A stretch of 64,000 nucleotides of DNA, taken from positions 62,001 to 126,000 of the forward strand of contig DIUU01000005.1 of NCBI GenBank assembly GCA_002423145.1, in the 5' to 3' direction. Positions within the stretch are counted from its first letter, which is position 1. Every line of letters starts with the position of its first letter. This DNA is from Acholeplasmataceae bacterium UBA6150. GTDB lineage: Bacteria > Bacillota_I > Bacilli_A > Acholeplasmatales > UBA5453. A model generated the notes under the pieces. That model saw nothing but the letters and a program-made list of their open reading frames with translations. It ran no database searches and had not been told where the DNA came from. Below are positions 1 through 8,572 of this stretch, in pieces. Position numbers and translations under genes: made by a program.

Positions 1-553
1 GATATGTGACTGTGATAACCTTTAAACCCGCTGTTAAGGAATCGAACCCGCTCACAGTAAATTCTGCGTGTGGTACAGCTACTTTAGAACCATCAGAGTA
101 TAAAGCTTCAATGACCAAGCCATTTAAGCTCAATACACCATTTAGACCATAAGTGGTTTTTGAAGGTAAATTCTTCACTTGAATTGCAAGTAAAGTCACT
201 GGGGCATCTGGGTCATTAACAACCACGACAAATTGTGTTGTTAAAGTGCCGACAGTTACAGTAATGGTCTTTAAACCAGGTGTAGCTGTAGAGAATCCAG
301 ATACTTGGAATTGGTTCGCACCTGTTCCTTGAGTTAGAATCACGCTGGAAGCATCATTATAGATACCTTCAACTTGAAGTCCTGCTAAGTCTAGCGTTTG
401 ATCGCCAACTTCATAAGCTGTTTTAGTAGGTGCTACTTTAACGTTGATTGCAACCAACGTCTTTTCAGGTGTGACAACTTGACCGCCACCGATACAGCCT
501 GCTAAAACGAATAGTGATAATGCCGCTAGGATTATCCCAAACATTTTTTTCAT
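1..553 (-). CDS. Lipoprotein with tandem bacterial Ig-like domains, probable sugar ABC substrate-binding protein (partial)
   Basis: The reading frame starts at an ATG at 553 behind a strong AGGAGG site and runs off the window edge, so only about 184 residues are seen. A signal peptide ends in a lipobox (LFVLAGC, lipid-modified Cys20). Two repeated beta-rich units of about 75-80 residues follow, with Ig-like (Big_3-type) signatures such as YEVGD, AGLQV and VSGF, separated by NDPDAP. It is the last visible gene after two sugar permeases, so the missing C-terminal part is probably the solute-binding domain; that part is inference. The same double-domain start occurs in the Liv-type binding protein at 44866-46656. 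It could instead be a surface adhesin. Confidence 0.75.
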   Translation of the reverse strand, partial: MKKMFGIILAALSLFVLAGCIGGGQVVTPEKTLVAINVKVAPTKTAYEVGDQTLDLAGLQVEGIYNDASSVILTQGTGANQFQVSGFSTATPGLKTITVTVGTLTTQFVVVVNDPDAPVTLLAIQVKNLPSKTTYGLNGVLSLNGLVIEALYSDGSKVAVPHAEFTVSGFDSLTAGLKVITVTY

Positions 554-573
554 ACTTTTCTTCCTCCTCTTTC

Positions 574-1437
574 TTATTCTTTAACCCCACCAACGTTGAC
601 CCCTTTTGCGAAATACTTTTGCAAATATGGGTAGACAACGATGATTGGGATAATAGACATAACAATCATTGCGTACATATACGAATACGGTGAATAAGGG
701 GTATTCGTAATCGATGCGTTTTCATCCATCAAGTATTCACTTAAATACTTACGTAGATGAACTTGAAGCGGATGTTCGACGTTCCAGTTGACAAGCACTA
801 GGTTCCAGAAATACCCATTCCAACGCGATAATGCATAGAATAAGGTAACCGTTGCGAGTGCACTTTTGGACATCGGTAAATATACATTGGTGAGAACTTG
901 AAATTCATTGGCACCATCGACGATGGCTGCTTCTTCAATTTCTTTGGAAACCCCACTAAAATAGTTTCTTAATAAGATAACGTTAAAGGCTTGAACACCA
1001 AACCCATATATAATTCCCCATCGGTAATCGACTCCAAACATCTTATAGTTTAAAAAGGTTGGGATCATCCCTGCGGAAAACCACATCGTAAATACAATTA
1101 AGAAGTTAATTTGTCTTCTAAATACCAATCTGGACTTCGAGAGTGCATAGGCTGCAGCAATCGACATAGCCATCGAGAATATCGTTCCGAAGAAGGTATA
1201 GAACAATGTGTTTGTATACGCAATCCAGAAGCCTTTATCTGATAATACTGCGATTAATGCGTCCATTTGGAAATCGACTGGCCAAAATATAACACGGCCT
1301 TGTTCAAATGCTAATTTACCCGATACCGATGCTGATATGGTGTAAATGAAGGGGTATAAGGCAGCGATAGCGAATAAGGTAACCAACACATACGCTATGA
1401 CTTTAAAAATAACTTCTGTGACATCTAATCTTCGCAT
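574..1437 (-). CDS. Carbohydrate ABC transporter permease (LplC/YtcP type)
   Basis: This 287-residue inner-membrane permease has about six membrane segments. The EAA loop that docks the ATPase reads EEAAIVDGANEFQVLTNVYLP, followed by LFYALSRWNGYFW, as in the LplC/YtcP branch that imports complex or oligomeric sugars. The ATG is preceded by AAGGAG at 7-nt spacing. It lies 11 bp downstream of its partner permease and 20 bp upstream of the binding lipoprotein, so all are co-transcribed. No ATPase gene is present; this family often borrows a shared MsmK/UgpC-like ATPase encoded elsewhere. The pectin genes next door suggest an oligogalacturonide-type substrate, which is inference. Confidence 0.9.
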   Translation of the reverse strand: MRRLDVTEVIFKVIAYVLVTLFAIAALYPFIYTISASVSGKLAFEQGRVIFWPVDFQMDALIAVLSDKGFWIAYTNTLFYTFFGTIFSMAMSIAAAYALSKSRLVFRRQINFLIVFTMWFSAGMIPTFLNYKMFGVDYRWGIIYGFGVQAFNVILLRNYFSGVSKEIEEAAIVDGANEFQVLTNVYLPMSKSALATVTLFYALSRWNGYFWNLVLVNWNVEHPLQVHLRKYLSEYLMDENASITNTPYSPYSYMYAMIVMSIIPIIVVYPYLQKYFAKGVNVGGVKE

Positions 1438-1448
1438 AGGGGTTCTCC

Positions 1449-2486
1449 TTAGAATAATGACGTGTCAGATACACGTTTCGAAATAAAGTTCGCACCTAAT
1501 ACTAGGAACATAGCGATAATCGAGTTAAATAAGTCGGCTGCGGCAGCGGTATTCAATGAAATCGACTGTCCACCCATCAATCCCCCAATACGGGTGACGA
1601 ATGTCGAGATGACATCGGCAGTCTCATAGGTTTGAACATTGTACAATAGAATGATTTTTTCGTAGCCAACGGACAATATTTCACCGATGCGCAAAATCAA
1701 CATGATGGTCAACGTCGGTGCCATACCTGGCAATGTGACATAACGAATTTGTGCTAGCTTGTTCGCACCATCGATGCGTGCTGCTTCATAATTGGTTGGA
1801 CTGATTGACATGATGGCTGCGAAATAGACGATGGATCCATAACCAGCACCTTCCCAAATACCAGAGATAATATATATCGATCGGAAATATTGAGGGTCAT
1901 GTAACATCCGTGTTGTAGCACTGATGAGTCCCATATTTTGGAGTAATGTGGTTAAAACCCCTGGGGCTTGATGTGGTTCATTGCCTTCAAATAACATTAA
2001 AGTAATGATTGAGGTAATAACAACGGTACTGATGAATTTCGGTAAGTAGGTTAAAATTTGAGTTAAGCTTCTATAAAAATCTGATTTGATTTCGGAGAAG
2101 AATAGCGCCAATATAATCGGGACTGGAAAACCAAAGATGAGTCCATACATTGATATCGCAAACGTATTTCTAAACGCTTGCCAGAATTCTTTTGAATAGT
2201 CTCCAAAAATCAAAGAGCGGAACGCATAAAACCCTGAGAATGGGGCTTGACCTACCGATAATGTCAAGTCGTTTTGGTTTTTAAATGCCGCTAAGATACC
2301 ATAAATCGGCATGTATCTAAATATGAAGAAATAGATAATGACTGGGACAAGCATCGCATATAACGGCCAATCTTTCTTAATTGTATGCCCATAGCGATGC
2401 CACTTTTTCTTTTCGAGTTCTTCGAGAAGGAGTTCATGTTTCAGTTCATCTAAACTCATGTTTTTTACGTCGTGGTTAACTTTCAT
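1449..2486 (-). CDS. Carbohydrate ABC transporter permease (LplB type)
   Basis: A 345-residue permease and partner of the gene at 574-1437. A charged cytoplasmic N-terminus (about 35 residues) precedes the first membrane helix, and the segment FRYMPIYGILAAFKN is typical of LplB/YteP proteins. The EAA motif reads EAARIDGANKLAQIRYVTLPG near residue 235. The family forms the membrane channel of importers for rhamnogalacturonan, alginate-type or other complex oligosaccharides. Its start overlaps the stop of the upstream membrane-protein gene by 11 bp, indicating translational coupling. Confidence 0.9.
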   Translation of the reverse strand: MKVNHDVKNMSLDELKHELLLEELEKKKWHRYGHTIKKDWPLYAMLVPVIIYFFIFRYMPIYGILAAFKNQNDLTLSVGQAPFSGFYAFRSLIFGDYSKEFWQAFRNTFAISMYGLIFGFPVPIILALFFSEIKSDFYRSLTQILTYLPKFISTVVITSIITLMLFEGNEPHQAPGVLTTLLQNMGLISATTRMLHDPQYFRSIYIISGIWEGAGYGSIVYFAAIMSISPTNYEAARIDGANKLAQIRYVTLPGMAPTLTIMLILRIGEILSVGYEKIILLYNVQTYETADVISTFVTRIGGLMGGQSISLNTAAAADLFNSIIAMFLVLGANFISKRVSDTSLF

Positions 2487-3048
2487 AAATGCGTTCCTCT
2501 TCTAGTCTTTCCTTTATTTGTTTCAGTAAATAGGTTTTCATATCTACCATAAAATCTTCTTGGTGTCTGGCAATCATCATAATGACCCAACCGAGGATGA
2601 TATTGAATCCATGTCGAGAAATTAATACAATCCATTCAACGGTTTCAAATAAAACCAGCTGAATCATGGCTTGAGTAATAAATAATGCTAAGTAGCCTGT
2701 TAAGAAATATAATGTGACCAACAAGACTTCACTGCGAATATTGCTTTTTGAGGTTATTTTGAACCAGATCATTGCACTACCCAATGCAAATATCGATGCG
2801 AAGTAGCCAATCATCGGCAAAATTTCAAAGTTTTGATATAAAAGTGTATGCATTAGGGCGATGACGCCATTGACGAAAAATCCGTAGACACCCCATCTAA
2901 AATAAATGATTAGGATGATGGGTGCTGATAACGTGACATATAAAAATATAAGTTCTTTTTGACTTGCAAAAAAACCGATGAGATCTACAACGACAGCGAC
3001 TAAGCCAAGAAAAATTAAATCCATTAAGCGATATTTCGCTATTGTCAA
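2476..3048 (-). CDS. Unknown integral membrane protein, first gene of the sugar ABC operon
   Basis: This 190-residue protein is almost entirely hydrophobic with about six predicted membrane helices and a short charged tail ending in KERLEEERIYES. I do not recognise the family. The topology loosely recalls ECF S-components or YesL-like proteins, but no diagnostic motif is visible. The start is TTG at 3048, placed 7 nt behind GGAGG; no ATG sits in a suitable position. It overlaps the LplB-type permease gene by 11 bp, so a role connected with sugar import or its sensing is likely. Confidence 0.7.
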   Translation of the reverse strand: MTIAKYRLMDLIFLGLVAVVVDLIGFFASQKELIFLYVTLSAPIILIIYFRWGVYGFFVNGVIALMHTLLYQNFEILPMIGYFASIFALGSAMIWFKITSKSNIRSEVLLVTLYFLTGYLALFITQAMIQLVLFETVEWIVLISRHGFNIILGWVIMMIARHQEDFMVDMKTYLLKQIKERLEEERIYES

Positions 3049-3070
3049 AGTAAGACCTCCTTTATATAAT
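3042..3070 (+). promoter_or_regulatory. Promoter of the pectinesterase gene
   Basis: TTGTCA at 3042-3047 and TATAAT at 3065-3070 are separated by 17 bp. The predicted start of transcription is near 3077, followed by GAGGTG at 3081-3086 and ATG at 3092. The promoter overlaps the TTG start and Shine-Dalgarno site of the divergent membrane-protein gene, so the two transcription units share a very compact control region. Confidence 0.7.
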
Positions 3071-3091
3071 AGATTTACGTGAGGTGTTCAA

Positions 3092-3982
3092 ATGAACCTA
3101 ATTAAACTAACCCCAGAAGACGATATTCAATCCGTATTGGACAGTTATCCAGTGGAAACGTTGCTAGAAGTCCATCTAGCCAATGGTTTTTACAAACAAA
3201 AATTAACATTGAGACACCCGTATTTAAAGTTGATTGGTGAGTCTCACGCTGCCATCATCTCATATGATGATCACGCATTGAAATTCCATGCCGATGGTCT
3301 ACTCATGAATACGTTTAGAACCCAAACGGTTTTGATTATAGCAGATCACGTGACCTTATCCAACTTAACCATCGAAAACACCAGTGGATCGGGTACGAAA
3401 ATTGGTCAAGCCATTGCGCTATCTTCCTATGGTGATGATACGGTTATCGATCACTGTGTGTTCAAATCCACCCAAGATACACTTTTCTTTGGGCCGTTGC
3501 CATCGGATTTGATTTTACGTTATGATCATATATTAAGTCAGGGTGAATTGATCGATCGTCCCTTAAGACAATTCATATTCAATTCAACCATCATGGGAAA
3601 CGTTGATTTTATATTTGGTGGTAGTGATGCGTTTTTCGATCACTGTACGATCATTTCGAATGGTAGTGGGTACATCAGTGCACCTTCTACTCACCCCAAA
3701 TCATCGTTCGGGCTGGTTTTTAATGGTTGTCGCTTTCAATCCTTGGGACACTACAATATCGTTCTCAGTCGACCTTGGCGCTCTGGAGGAAAAGCCATTT
3801 TTATTGATTCAACATTTGAAATGCCGCTATCTGTTGAACGTTATTTGGATTGGGATAAACCGTATTTTGAAAACTACGAAATACCCTATGTGCCACACCC
3901 ATTATCAAAACCATTGCCCGAAACCATGAAAATGAATATTTCGGAAATCATCGCTGAAAAGCGATTTTTTTTTACATATTGA
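3092..3982 (+). CDS. Pectin methylesterase, carbohydrate esterase family 8, no signal peptide
   Basis: The enzyme removes methyl groups from methyl-esterified galacturonan. The 296-residue protein carries the family motifs in order: GQAIAL (about 111), QDTLFF with a catalytic Asp (about 133), GNVDFIFGG with the nucleophilic Asp (about 172) and LSRPWR with the substrate-binding Arg (about 230). It begins directly with the parallel beta-helix; there is no signal peptide or lipobox, so it should act in the cytoplasm on imported oligomers. It is transcribed away from the ABC importer and its 3' end overlaps the uronate isomerase gene by 11 bp tail to tail. Cytoplasmic CE8 enzymes are less common than secreted ones. 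Confidence 0.9.
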   Translation: MNLIKLTPEDDIQSVLDSYPVETLLEVHLANGFYKQKLTLRHPYLKLIGESHAAIISYDDHALKFHADGLLMNTFRTQTVLIIADHVTLSNLTIENTSGSGTKIGQAIALSSYGDDTVIDHCVFKSTQDTLFFGPLPSDLILRYDHILSQGELIDRPLRQFIFNSTIMGNVDFIFGGSDAFFDHCTIISNGSGYISAPSTHPKSSFGLVFNGCRFQSLGHYNIVLSRPWRSGGKAIFIDSTFEMPLSVERYLDWDKPYFENYEIPYVPHPLSKPLPETMKMNISEIIAEKRFFFTY

Positions 3983-5363
3983 AATATTTCTTAGCGTTAT
4001 TATAAGAAATATCTTCGACGATTCTACCCAAGACTTCGTAGTCTTCAGGGAATAAACCTTGTTCAACCCAACGTCCAATTTTATCGCATAATAAGCGTCT
4101 AAAATATTCATGACGCGGATAGCTTAAGAATGATCTAGAGTCGGTTAGCATGCCAACGAATCTAGAGAGTAAACCATTGTTTGCCAAAGCATCCATCTGT
4201 TTGCTCATACCATCTAAGGTATCATTGAACCACCAAGCAGAACCACATTGAAGCTTACCTGGGGTTTTGCCATCTTGGAATGCTTGCATCAAGGTAACCA
4301 CCACTTCATGGTCTCTTGGATTCAAAGCATAAATGATGGTTTTTGGCAGTTGATCGTGATGATCTAATGCGTCTAGGATTCTCGATAATGGTTTTGCAAT
4401 CAATTCATCGTTGATGGCATCATAACCCGTATCTGGTCCTAAAGTTTGTAACATCCGTTTTGAGTTATTGCGTAGGGCACCGATGTGGTATTGTTGAACC
4501 CATCCACGTTTATGGTAGGCTTTCCCTAACGCAACCAACATATAGCCTTTGTATTTTTCGACTTCTTCTTTTTGTAAAGAGACTTTGGCTCTAGCACGCT
4601 TGAAGATGATGTCGATTTCTTCATCATTGGTATCTTGGAAATGAATTGAATCTAAGCCATGATCGGATAAGCGGCAGCCATGTTCATGGAAATAATCCAT
4701 CCGTAAATCCAATGCTTGTAACAAAGTTTCTACGGTATCGATTGAAAAACCAACCACACTGCTTAATTGATTAACCCAGTCATTGAACCAAGAGAGTTCG
4801 ATGTTAATGGCTTTGTCTGGTCTAAATGCAGGTTTTACTTTAAATGCATTTTGTTCGTTATCCAGCAATTCATGATACTTTAAATCATCCACAGGATCAT
4901 CGGTAGTGCATACCAGTTTAACGTGGCTCATTTCGATGAATTTTTTAGGTGTCAATGATTTTAATTGTCGATTTGCCTCATCGTAAATCGATTGGGCTGT
5001 TTTAGGTGATAATAACGTGTCAATTTGGAAAAACCTGCGTAACTCTAAATGGCTCCAATGGTAAAGTGGATTACCCACCAAGTATGGCATCACTTCTGCG
5101 TATTTCAAAAATTTCGCGTAATCGGGTTGATTGCCCGTAATGAATGACTCATCTACCCCATTGGCACGCATTAAGCGCCATTTGTAATGATCTCCACCAA
5201 GCCAAACTTTCGATAAATTTTCAAACGGTTTGTTTTCAAATATCTCTTTTGGATTTAGATGGCAGTGATAGTCAATGATTGGCATCTTTGAAGCATACTC
5301 ATGATAAAGTTTTTTTGAAACTTCATTGGATAGCATGAAGTCTACGTTCATAAATGATTTCAT
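3972..5363 (-). CDS. uxaC: Uronate (glucuronate/galacturonate) isomerase
   Basis: UxaC converts D-galacturonate to D-tagaturonate, or D-glucuronate to D-fructuronate, the first step of hexuronate breakdown. The 463-residue protein has the family's normal length. The amidohydrolase-type metal motif IIDYHCHL is near residue 31, and the C-terminal EDISYNNAKKYF is typical of the family. It is the last gene of the uxaB-uxaA-uxaC operon and lies 11 bp after uxaA. The stop overlaps the 3' end of the convergent pectinesterase gene. Confidence 0.95.
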   Translation of the reverse strand: MKSFMNVDFMLSNEVSKKLYHEYASKMPIIDYHCHLNPKEIFENKPFENLSKVWLGGDHYKWRLMRANGVDESFITGNQPDYAKFLKYAEVMPYLVGNPLYHWSHLELRRFFQIDTLLSPKTAQSIYDEANRQLKSLTPKKFIEMSHVKLVCTTDDPVDDLKYHELLDNEQNAFKVKPAFRPDKAINIELSWFNDWVNQLSSVVGFSIDTVETLLQALDLRMDYFHEHGCRLSDHGLDSIHFQDTNDEEIDIIFKRARAKVSLQKEEVEKYKGYMLVALGKAYHKRGWVQQYHIGALRNNSKRMLQTLGPDTGYDAINDELIAKPLSRILDALDHHDQLPKTIIYALNPRDHEVVVTLMQAFQDGKTPGKLQCGSAWWFNDTLDGMSKQMDALANNGLLSRFVGMLTDSRSFLSYPRHEYFRRLLCDKIGRWVEQGLFPEDYEVLGRIVEDISYNNAKKYFNM

Positions 5364-5374
5364 ATAAATTCTCC

Positions 5375-6859
5375 TTATAGGATGACACCTGTTTTAAATA
5401 TCCCTATTTCTCTAAAATGATTCATTTCATTACGGGTTTTTTTACCGTTCACCACTTCAACAATGAAATCGATGAATTGTTCCAAAACCGTATCCATGTC
5501 TAAACCTTCTGTTAGGCTACCTGCATTGAAATCAATCCAATTCGGTTTTTTCTTATAGATTTCTGAATTGGTCGATACTTTGATGGTTGGAATAAATCCA
5601 CCAAATGGGGTACCACGTCCGGTTGAGAACAATACCAATTGACACCCACTCATCCCGAGGGTAGTCACCGATACGAGGTCATTACCAGGGGCACTGATGA
5701 GGTTTAAGCCTTTGGTTTTTAATCTGTCGGTTTGATTCAACACATCACATACGATGGATAATCCTGCTTTTTGTGTACAACCCAACGATTTATCTTCTAG
5801 GGTTGAAATTCCACCATTTTTATTACCTGGTGAAGGGTTATCATAGATGACTTGGTTATTTGATTTATAATAAGCTTTAAAGTCATTGATGAGGTGGACG
5901 GTTTTATTAAATACGGCTTCATTTTTAGCTCTTCTCATCAAAATCTTTTCTGCACCAAACATTTCAGGGACTTCAGTCAACACCGTTGTTCCCCCATGGT
6001 ATGTAATGTAATCTGATAATTTTCCTAAGAGCGGGTTCGCAGTAATCCCAGATAACCCATCTGAACCGCCACACTTTAATCCGATACGCAGTTCTTGAAT
6101 ATCGGCTTTGACACGTTTGTCGTCTTTCATAGCTTCATACAGTGATTTGAGGACTTCTAAACCTGCTTCTAATTCGTCTTCTACTTCTTGCATAACTAAG
6201 AATTTTACTCGGTTTGGATCGTATTCACCATACGATTCTCTGAACGCTTTAACTTGATTATTTTCACAACCTAAACCCAGGATCAAGACTGCACCAGCGT
6301 TTGGGTGTTTTGAAATATTTTGAAGTGTTTCTTTGGTGTTTTCATGGTCATCACCCATTTGAGAGCACCCAAATTGATGACCAAATAAATGAATCCCATC
6401 GAATTCTGGACCCGGGTTAACTTCTCTCATGAAGAGATCAGCCAACTGTTTGGTTTGTCCAACAATACAACCTACGGTAGGGACAATCCAAAGTTCATTA
6501 CGAATGCCGACTTCACCATTGGCACGACGGTACACATACACATCACGGTTTTTATGTTTAACTTCGTATTTTTCAAATTGAGGTTCATAACTATAATCTA
6601 GAACATCACTTAGGTTAGTCGATAGGTTGTGTACATGCACGTGTTCGCCTTTTAATATGGAGTTAGTAGCGTGTCCAATCGGAAAACCGTACTTGATGAT
6701 ATCTTCACCTAAAGCGATATCTTTTAATGCTATTTTGTGGCCTTTTAAGACATCGTCTTTTAATTCTACTTGATTAACGATTTGACCTTTTTTTAAATCC
6801 ATCAAAGCGATCATCACATTGTCGTCTTTATGAATGATCAAAAATTGCGCTTGTTCCAA
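5375..6859 (-). CDS. uxaA: Altronate dehydratase
   Basis: UxaA dehydrates D-altronate to 2-keto-3-deoxygluconate. The 494-residue protein has the normal single-chain layout: an N-terminal SAF-type domain (about residues 1-95, with GFPIGHATNSI and GEHVHVHNL) followed by the large catalytic domain. Family motifs are VPTVGCIVG, HQFGCSQMGDDHENT, LGLGCENN and KCGGSDGLSGITANP; the Cys and His residues probably bind the iron centre. It sits 2 bp after uxaB and 11 bp before uxaC. KDG kinase and aldolase, needed to finish the pathway, are not in the window. Confidence 0.95.
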   Translation of the reverse strand: MEQAQFLIIHKDDNVMIALMDLKKGQIVNQVELKDDVLKGHKIALKDIALGEDIIKYGFPIGHATNSILKGEHVHVHNLSTNLSDVLDYSYEPQFEKYEVKHKNRDVYVYRRANGEVGIRNELWIVPTVGCIVGQTKQLADLFMREVNPGPEFDGIHLFGHQFGCSQMGDDHENTKETLQNISKHPNAGAVLILGLGCENNQVKAFRESYGEYDPNRVKFLVMQEVEDELEAGLEVLKSLYEAMKDDKRVKADIQELRIGLKCGGSDGLSGITANPLLGKLSDYITYHGGTTVLTEVPEMFGAEKILMRRAKNEAVFNKTVHLINDFKAYYKSNNQVIYDNPSPGNKNGGISTLEDKSLGCTQKAGLSIVCDVLNQTDRLKTKGLNLISAPGNDLVSVTTLGMSGCQLVLFSTGRGTPFGGFIPTIKVSTNSEIYKKKPNWIDFNAGSLTEGLDMDTVLEQFIDFIVEVVNGKKTRNEMNHFREIGIFKTGVIL

Positions 6860-6861
6860 TG

Positions 6862-8295
6862 TTAAGCCTCCAATACTTGTTGTAATGCACTGCGCATCCC
6901 AACACTCAAAATGGCTTCAACATGGCGATTCACATAGCTAAACACATCGATTTGAGATAAGCGGTTGGTTTCCCAATGGGACAATCCTAAAATCGTATGA
7001 ACCAATTCATTGGTGTTGCCTTTAGACCATAATGATCTATATAGTTCTAGGAATTGTGGATCATCTTGAAGTTTTATGATTTCTTCATTACGAGTACCCC
7101 GGTAGAAAACCATATTGGCAGCTAAACTAAATAACTGAAGTTTAGGGAATTTTCCATGATTGAGTTGCTCTAAAACACTCGGTAAAATTCTTGATTTATA
7201 TTTACTCATGCTGTTTAACGCGATGCTCATGAGTTCATGTCTGACGAAGGGATTCAAATATCTTTCAAGCACCGCTTGGGCAAATTTTTCCATGTCTGCT
7301 TGAGGTAAATCGATGGTTGGAATGACTTCTTGCCAAATGAGATTTTGAATAAACTTTCCAACTTGAGGGTCAGTCACTGCTTCTTTAACCGTATCAATCC
7401 CGCAAAGGTATGCTATTGGAACAAGTGCGGTATGTGAACCGTTGAGTATTTTAACCTTGCGTTCTTTATAAGGTTTTAAGACATCTACAAAATACACATT
7501 GAGTCCGGCTTGATCAAAGGGCAATCGTGTATTGAGTCCCTTTTCACCTTCAATGACCCATAGATGGAAGATTTCACCCTTTACCATCGAATGGTCTAAA
7601 TAACCATATTCTGCTTCTAATCGTTGTGCATCTTGTTTTGGATATCCAGGTACGATTCTGTCGACAAGGGTGTTATAAAAGCGGTTAGCGTTAATCATCC
7701 ATTGAATGAATGTTTCACTCATGTTGTTCGCACGTGCCATCTCAATCAATACTTTTTTAAGTGTTTGACCATTGTCATCAATCAGTTCACAGGCTAAGAT
7801 GTCTAAACCAGCTTCTTTCGACCCAGCGAATGCTTCAAAACGCATACGCAGGAAAGCCAATAACTTACCAGGAAAGGATACTGGACACTGATTAAAATGA
7901 ATGGATTCATTCATAAAAGCGATCCCAGCTTCTGTGGTGTTGGAAATCACAGTCGTGATGATAGGTGATGCTGCTAAATCTAAATAGGCTTTATATTGTG
8001 TGTAAGGATCGATGAATTCGGATAAGACATCGACGATTTTTGACTCAGATACGACTTTGCCTTGTTCAATGCCTTCTAATATAAGTGTATATAATCCATC
8101 TTGTTGTTCCAAATCTCTAACTCTGCCTTGTGGCATCGGTTGAATGACAGCCACATGACCATCAAACAAACCTTTTTCATTCAATGTTTGAATAAAAGGG
8201 TCTACGAATGCACGTAGAAAATTACCTTCGCCGAATTGAACAATCTTAATTGGTCGCTTCGGGAAAGGTTTCATTACCCTCGATAATCTATCCAT
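6862..8295 (-). CDS. uxaB: Tagaturonate reductase (altronate oxidoreductase)
   Basis: UxaB reduces D-tagaturonate to D-altronate with NADH, linking uxaC and uxaA. The 477-residue protein belongs to the mannitol dehydrogenase family: an N-terminal Rossmann domain with IVQFGEGNFLRAFVDPF (about residue 18) and a C-terminal domain with the catalytic region KVKILNGSHTALVP (about 284). The start is ATG behind GGGAGG. It is the promoter-proximal gene of the operon and carries the only recognisable promoter and operators. Fructuronate reductase (UxuB) is the alternative, but adjacency to uxaA favours UxaB. Confidence 0.92.
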   Translation of the reverse strand: MDRLSRVMKPFPKRPIKIVQFGEGNFLRAFVDPFIQTLNEKGLFDGHVAVIQPMPQGRVRDLEQQDGLYTLILEGIEQGKVVSESKIVDVLSEFIDPYTQYKAYLDLAASPIITTVISNTTEAGIAFMNESIHFNQCPVSFPGKLLAFLRMRFEAFAGSKEAGLDILACELIDDNGQTLKKVLIEMARANNMSETFIQWMINANRFYNTLVDRIVPGYPKQDAQRLEAEYGYLDHSMVKGEIFHLWVIEGEKGLNTRLPFDQAGLNVYFVDVLKPYKERKVKILNGSHTALVPIAYLCGIDTVKEAVTDPQVGKFIQNLIWQEVIPTIDLPQADMEKFAQAVLERYLNPFVRHELMSIALNSMSKYKSRILPSVLEQLNHGKFPKLQLFSLAANMVFYRGTRNEEIIKLQDDPQFLELYRSLWSKGNTNELVHTILGLSHWETNRLSQIDVFSYVNRHVEAILSVGMRSALQQVLEA

Positions 8296-8349
8296 AAAAT
8301 CCTCCCAGAAATGGTGATCAGTATTTGTTTATTTATCGTCCGTATATGC

Positions 8350-8432
8350 GGACACCGTTTAAATACACCTAATTTTATCATGGAAATTATAACCTGTCAA
8401 CGGTTTCATGGAAAAAAATGTAACCGTTTTTT
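8350..8432. promoter_or_regulatory. Three LacI/CcpA-type operator-like sites in front of uxaBAC
   Basis: Site 8395-8408 reads TGAAACCGTTGACA on the minus strand and fits the published cre consensus TGWAANCGNTNWCA at all 14 positions. It covers the -35 box. Flanking sites at 8419-8432 and 8350-8363 fit 12 of 14 positions by eye; the latter lies just after the -10 box and overlaps a perfect 5-bp inverted repeat (GTCCG/CGGAC, 8338-8353). The arrangement suggests carbon-catabolite control by CcpA, a dedicated LacI-family hexuronate repressor, or both. No regulator gene is adjacent. Confidence 0.65.
8372..8400 (-). promoter_or_regulatory. Promoter of the uxaBAC operon
   Basis: On the minus strand, TTGACA (8400-8395) and TAAAAT (8377-8372) are 17 bp apart, a near-consensus sigma-A promoter about 75 bp upstream of the uxaB start. 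The -35 box is embedded in a perfect cre match (8395-8408), so a repressor bound there would exclude RNA polymerase. Confidence 0.8.
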
Positions 8433-8546
8433 AATTGTTGTAAAAAAGCGTTTATAATCCCTATTAAAAAAGCGGGTTTATTTTGTGCTCTTCTAAAGAA
8501 GGTTATTTTTTATAAACGCCATATATGCTTTTTGTTAAAAATCAAA

Positions 8547-8572
8547 AATAAAATGCACCGTTTGGGTGCATT
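8547..8572 (-). terminator. Terminator of the aldo/keto reductase gene
   Basis: The minus-strand transcript forms an AAATGCACC/GGTGCATTT stem followed by TATTTTT. The hairpin begins directly at the reductase stop codon and separates this gene from the uxaBAC promoter region downstream. Confidence 0.75.

Noticed and set aside
3075..3104. Palindrome AGGTGTTCAAATGAACCT at the pectinesterase start as an operator
   Set aside because: Imperfect, and overlaps the ribosome site and first codons; likely chance.
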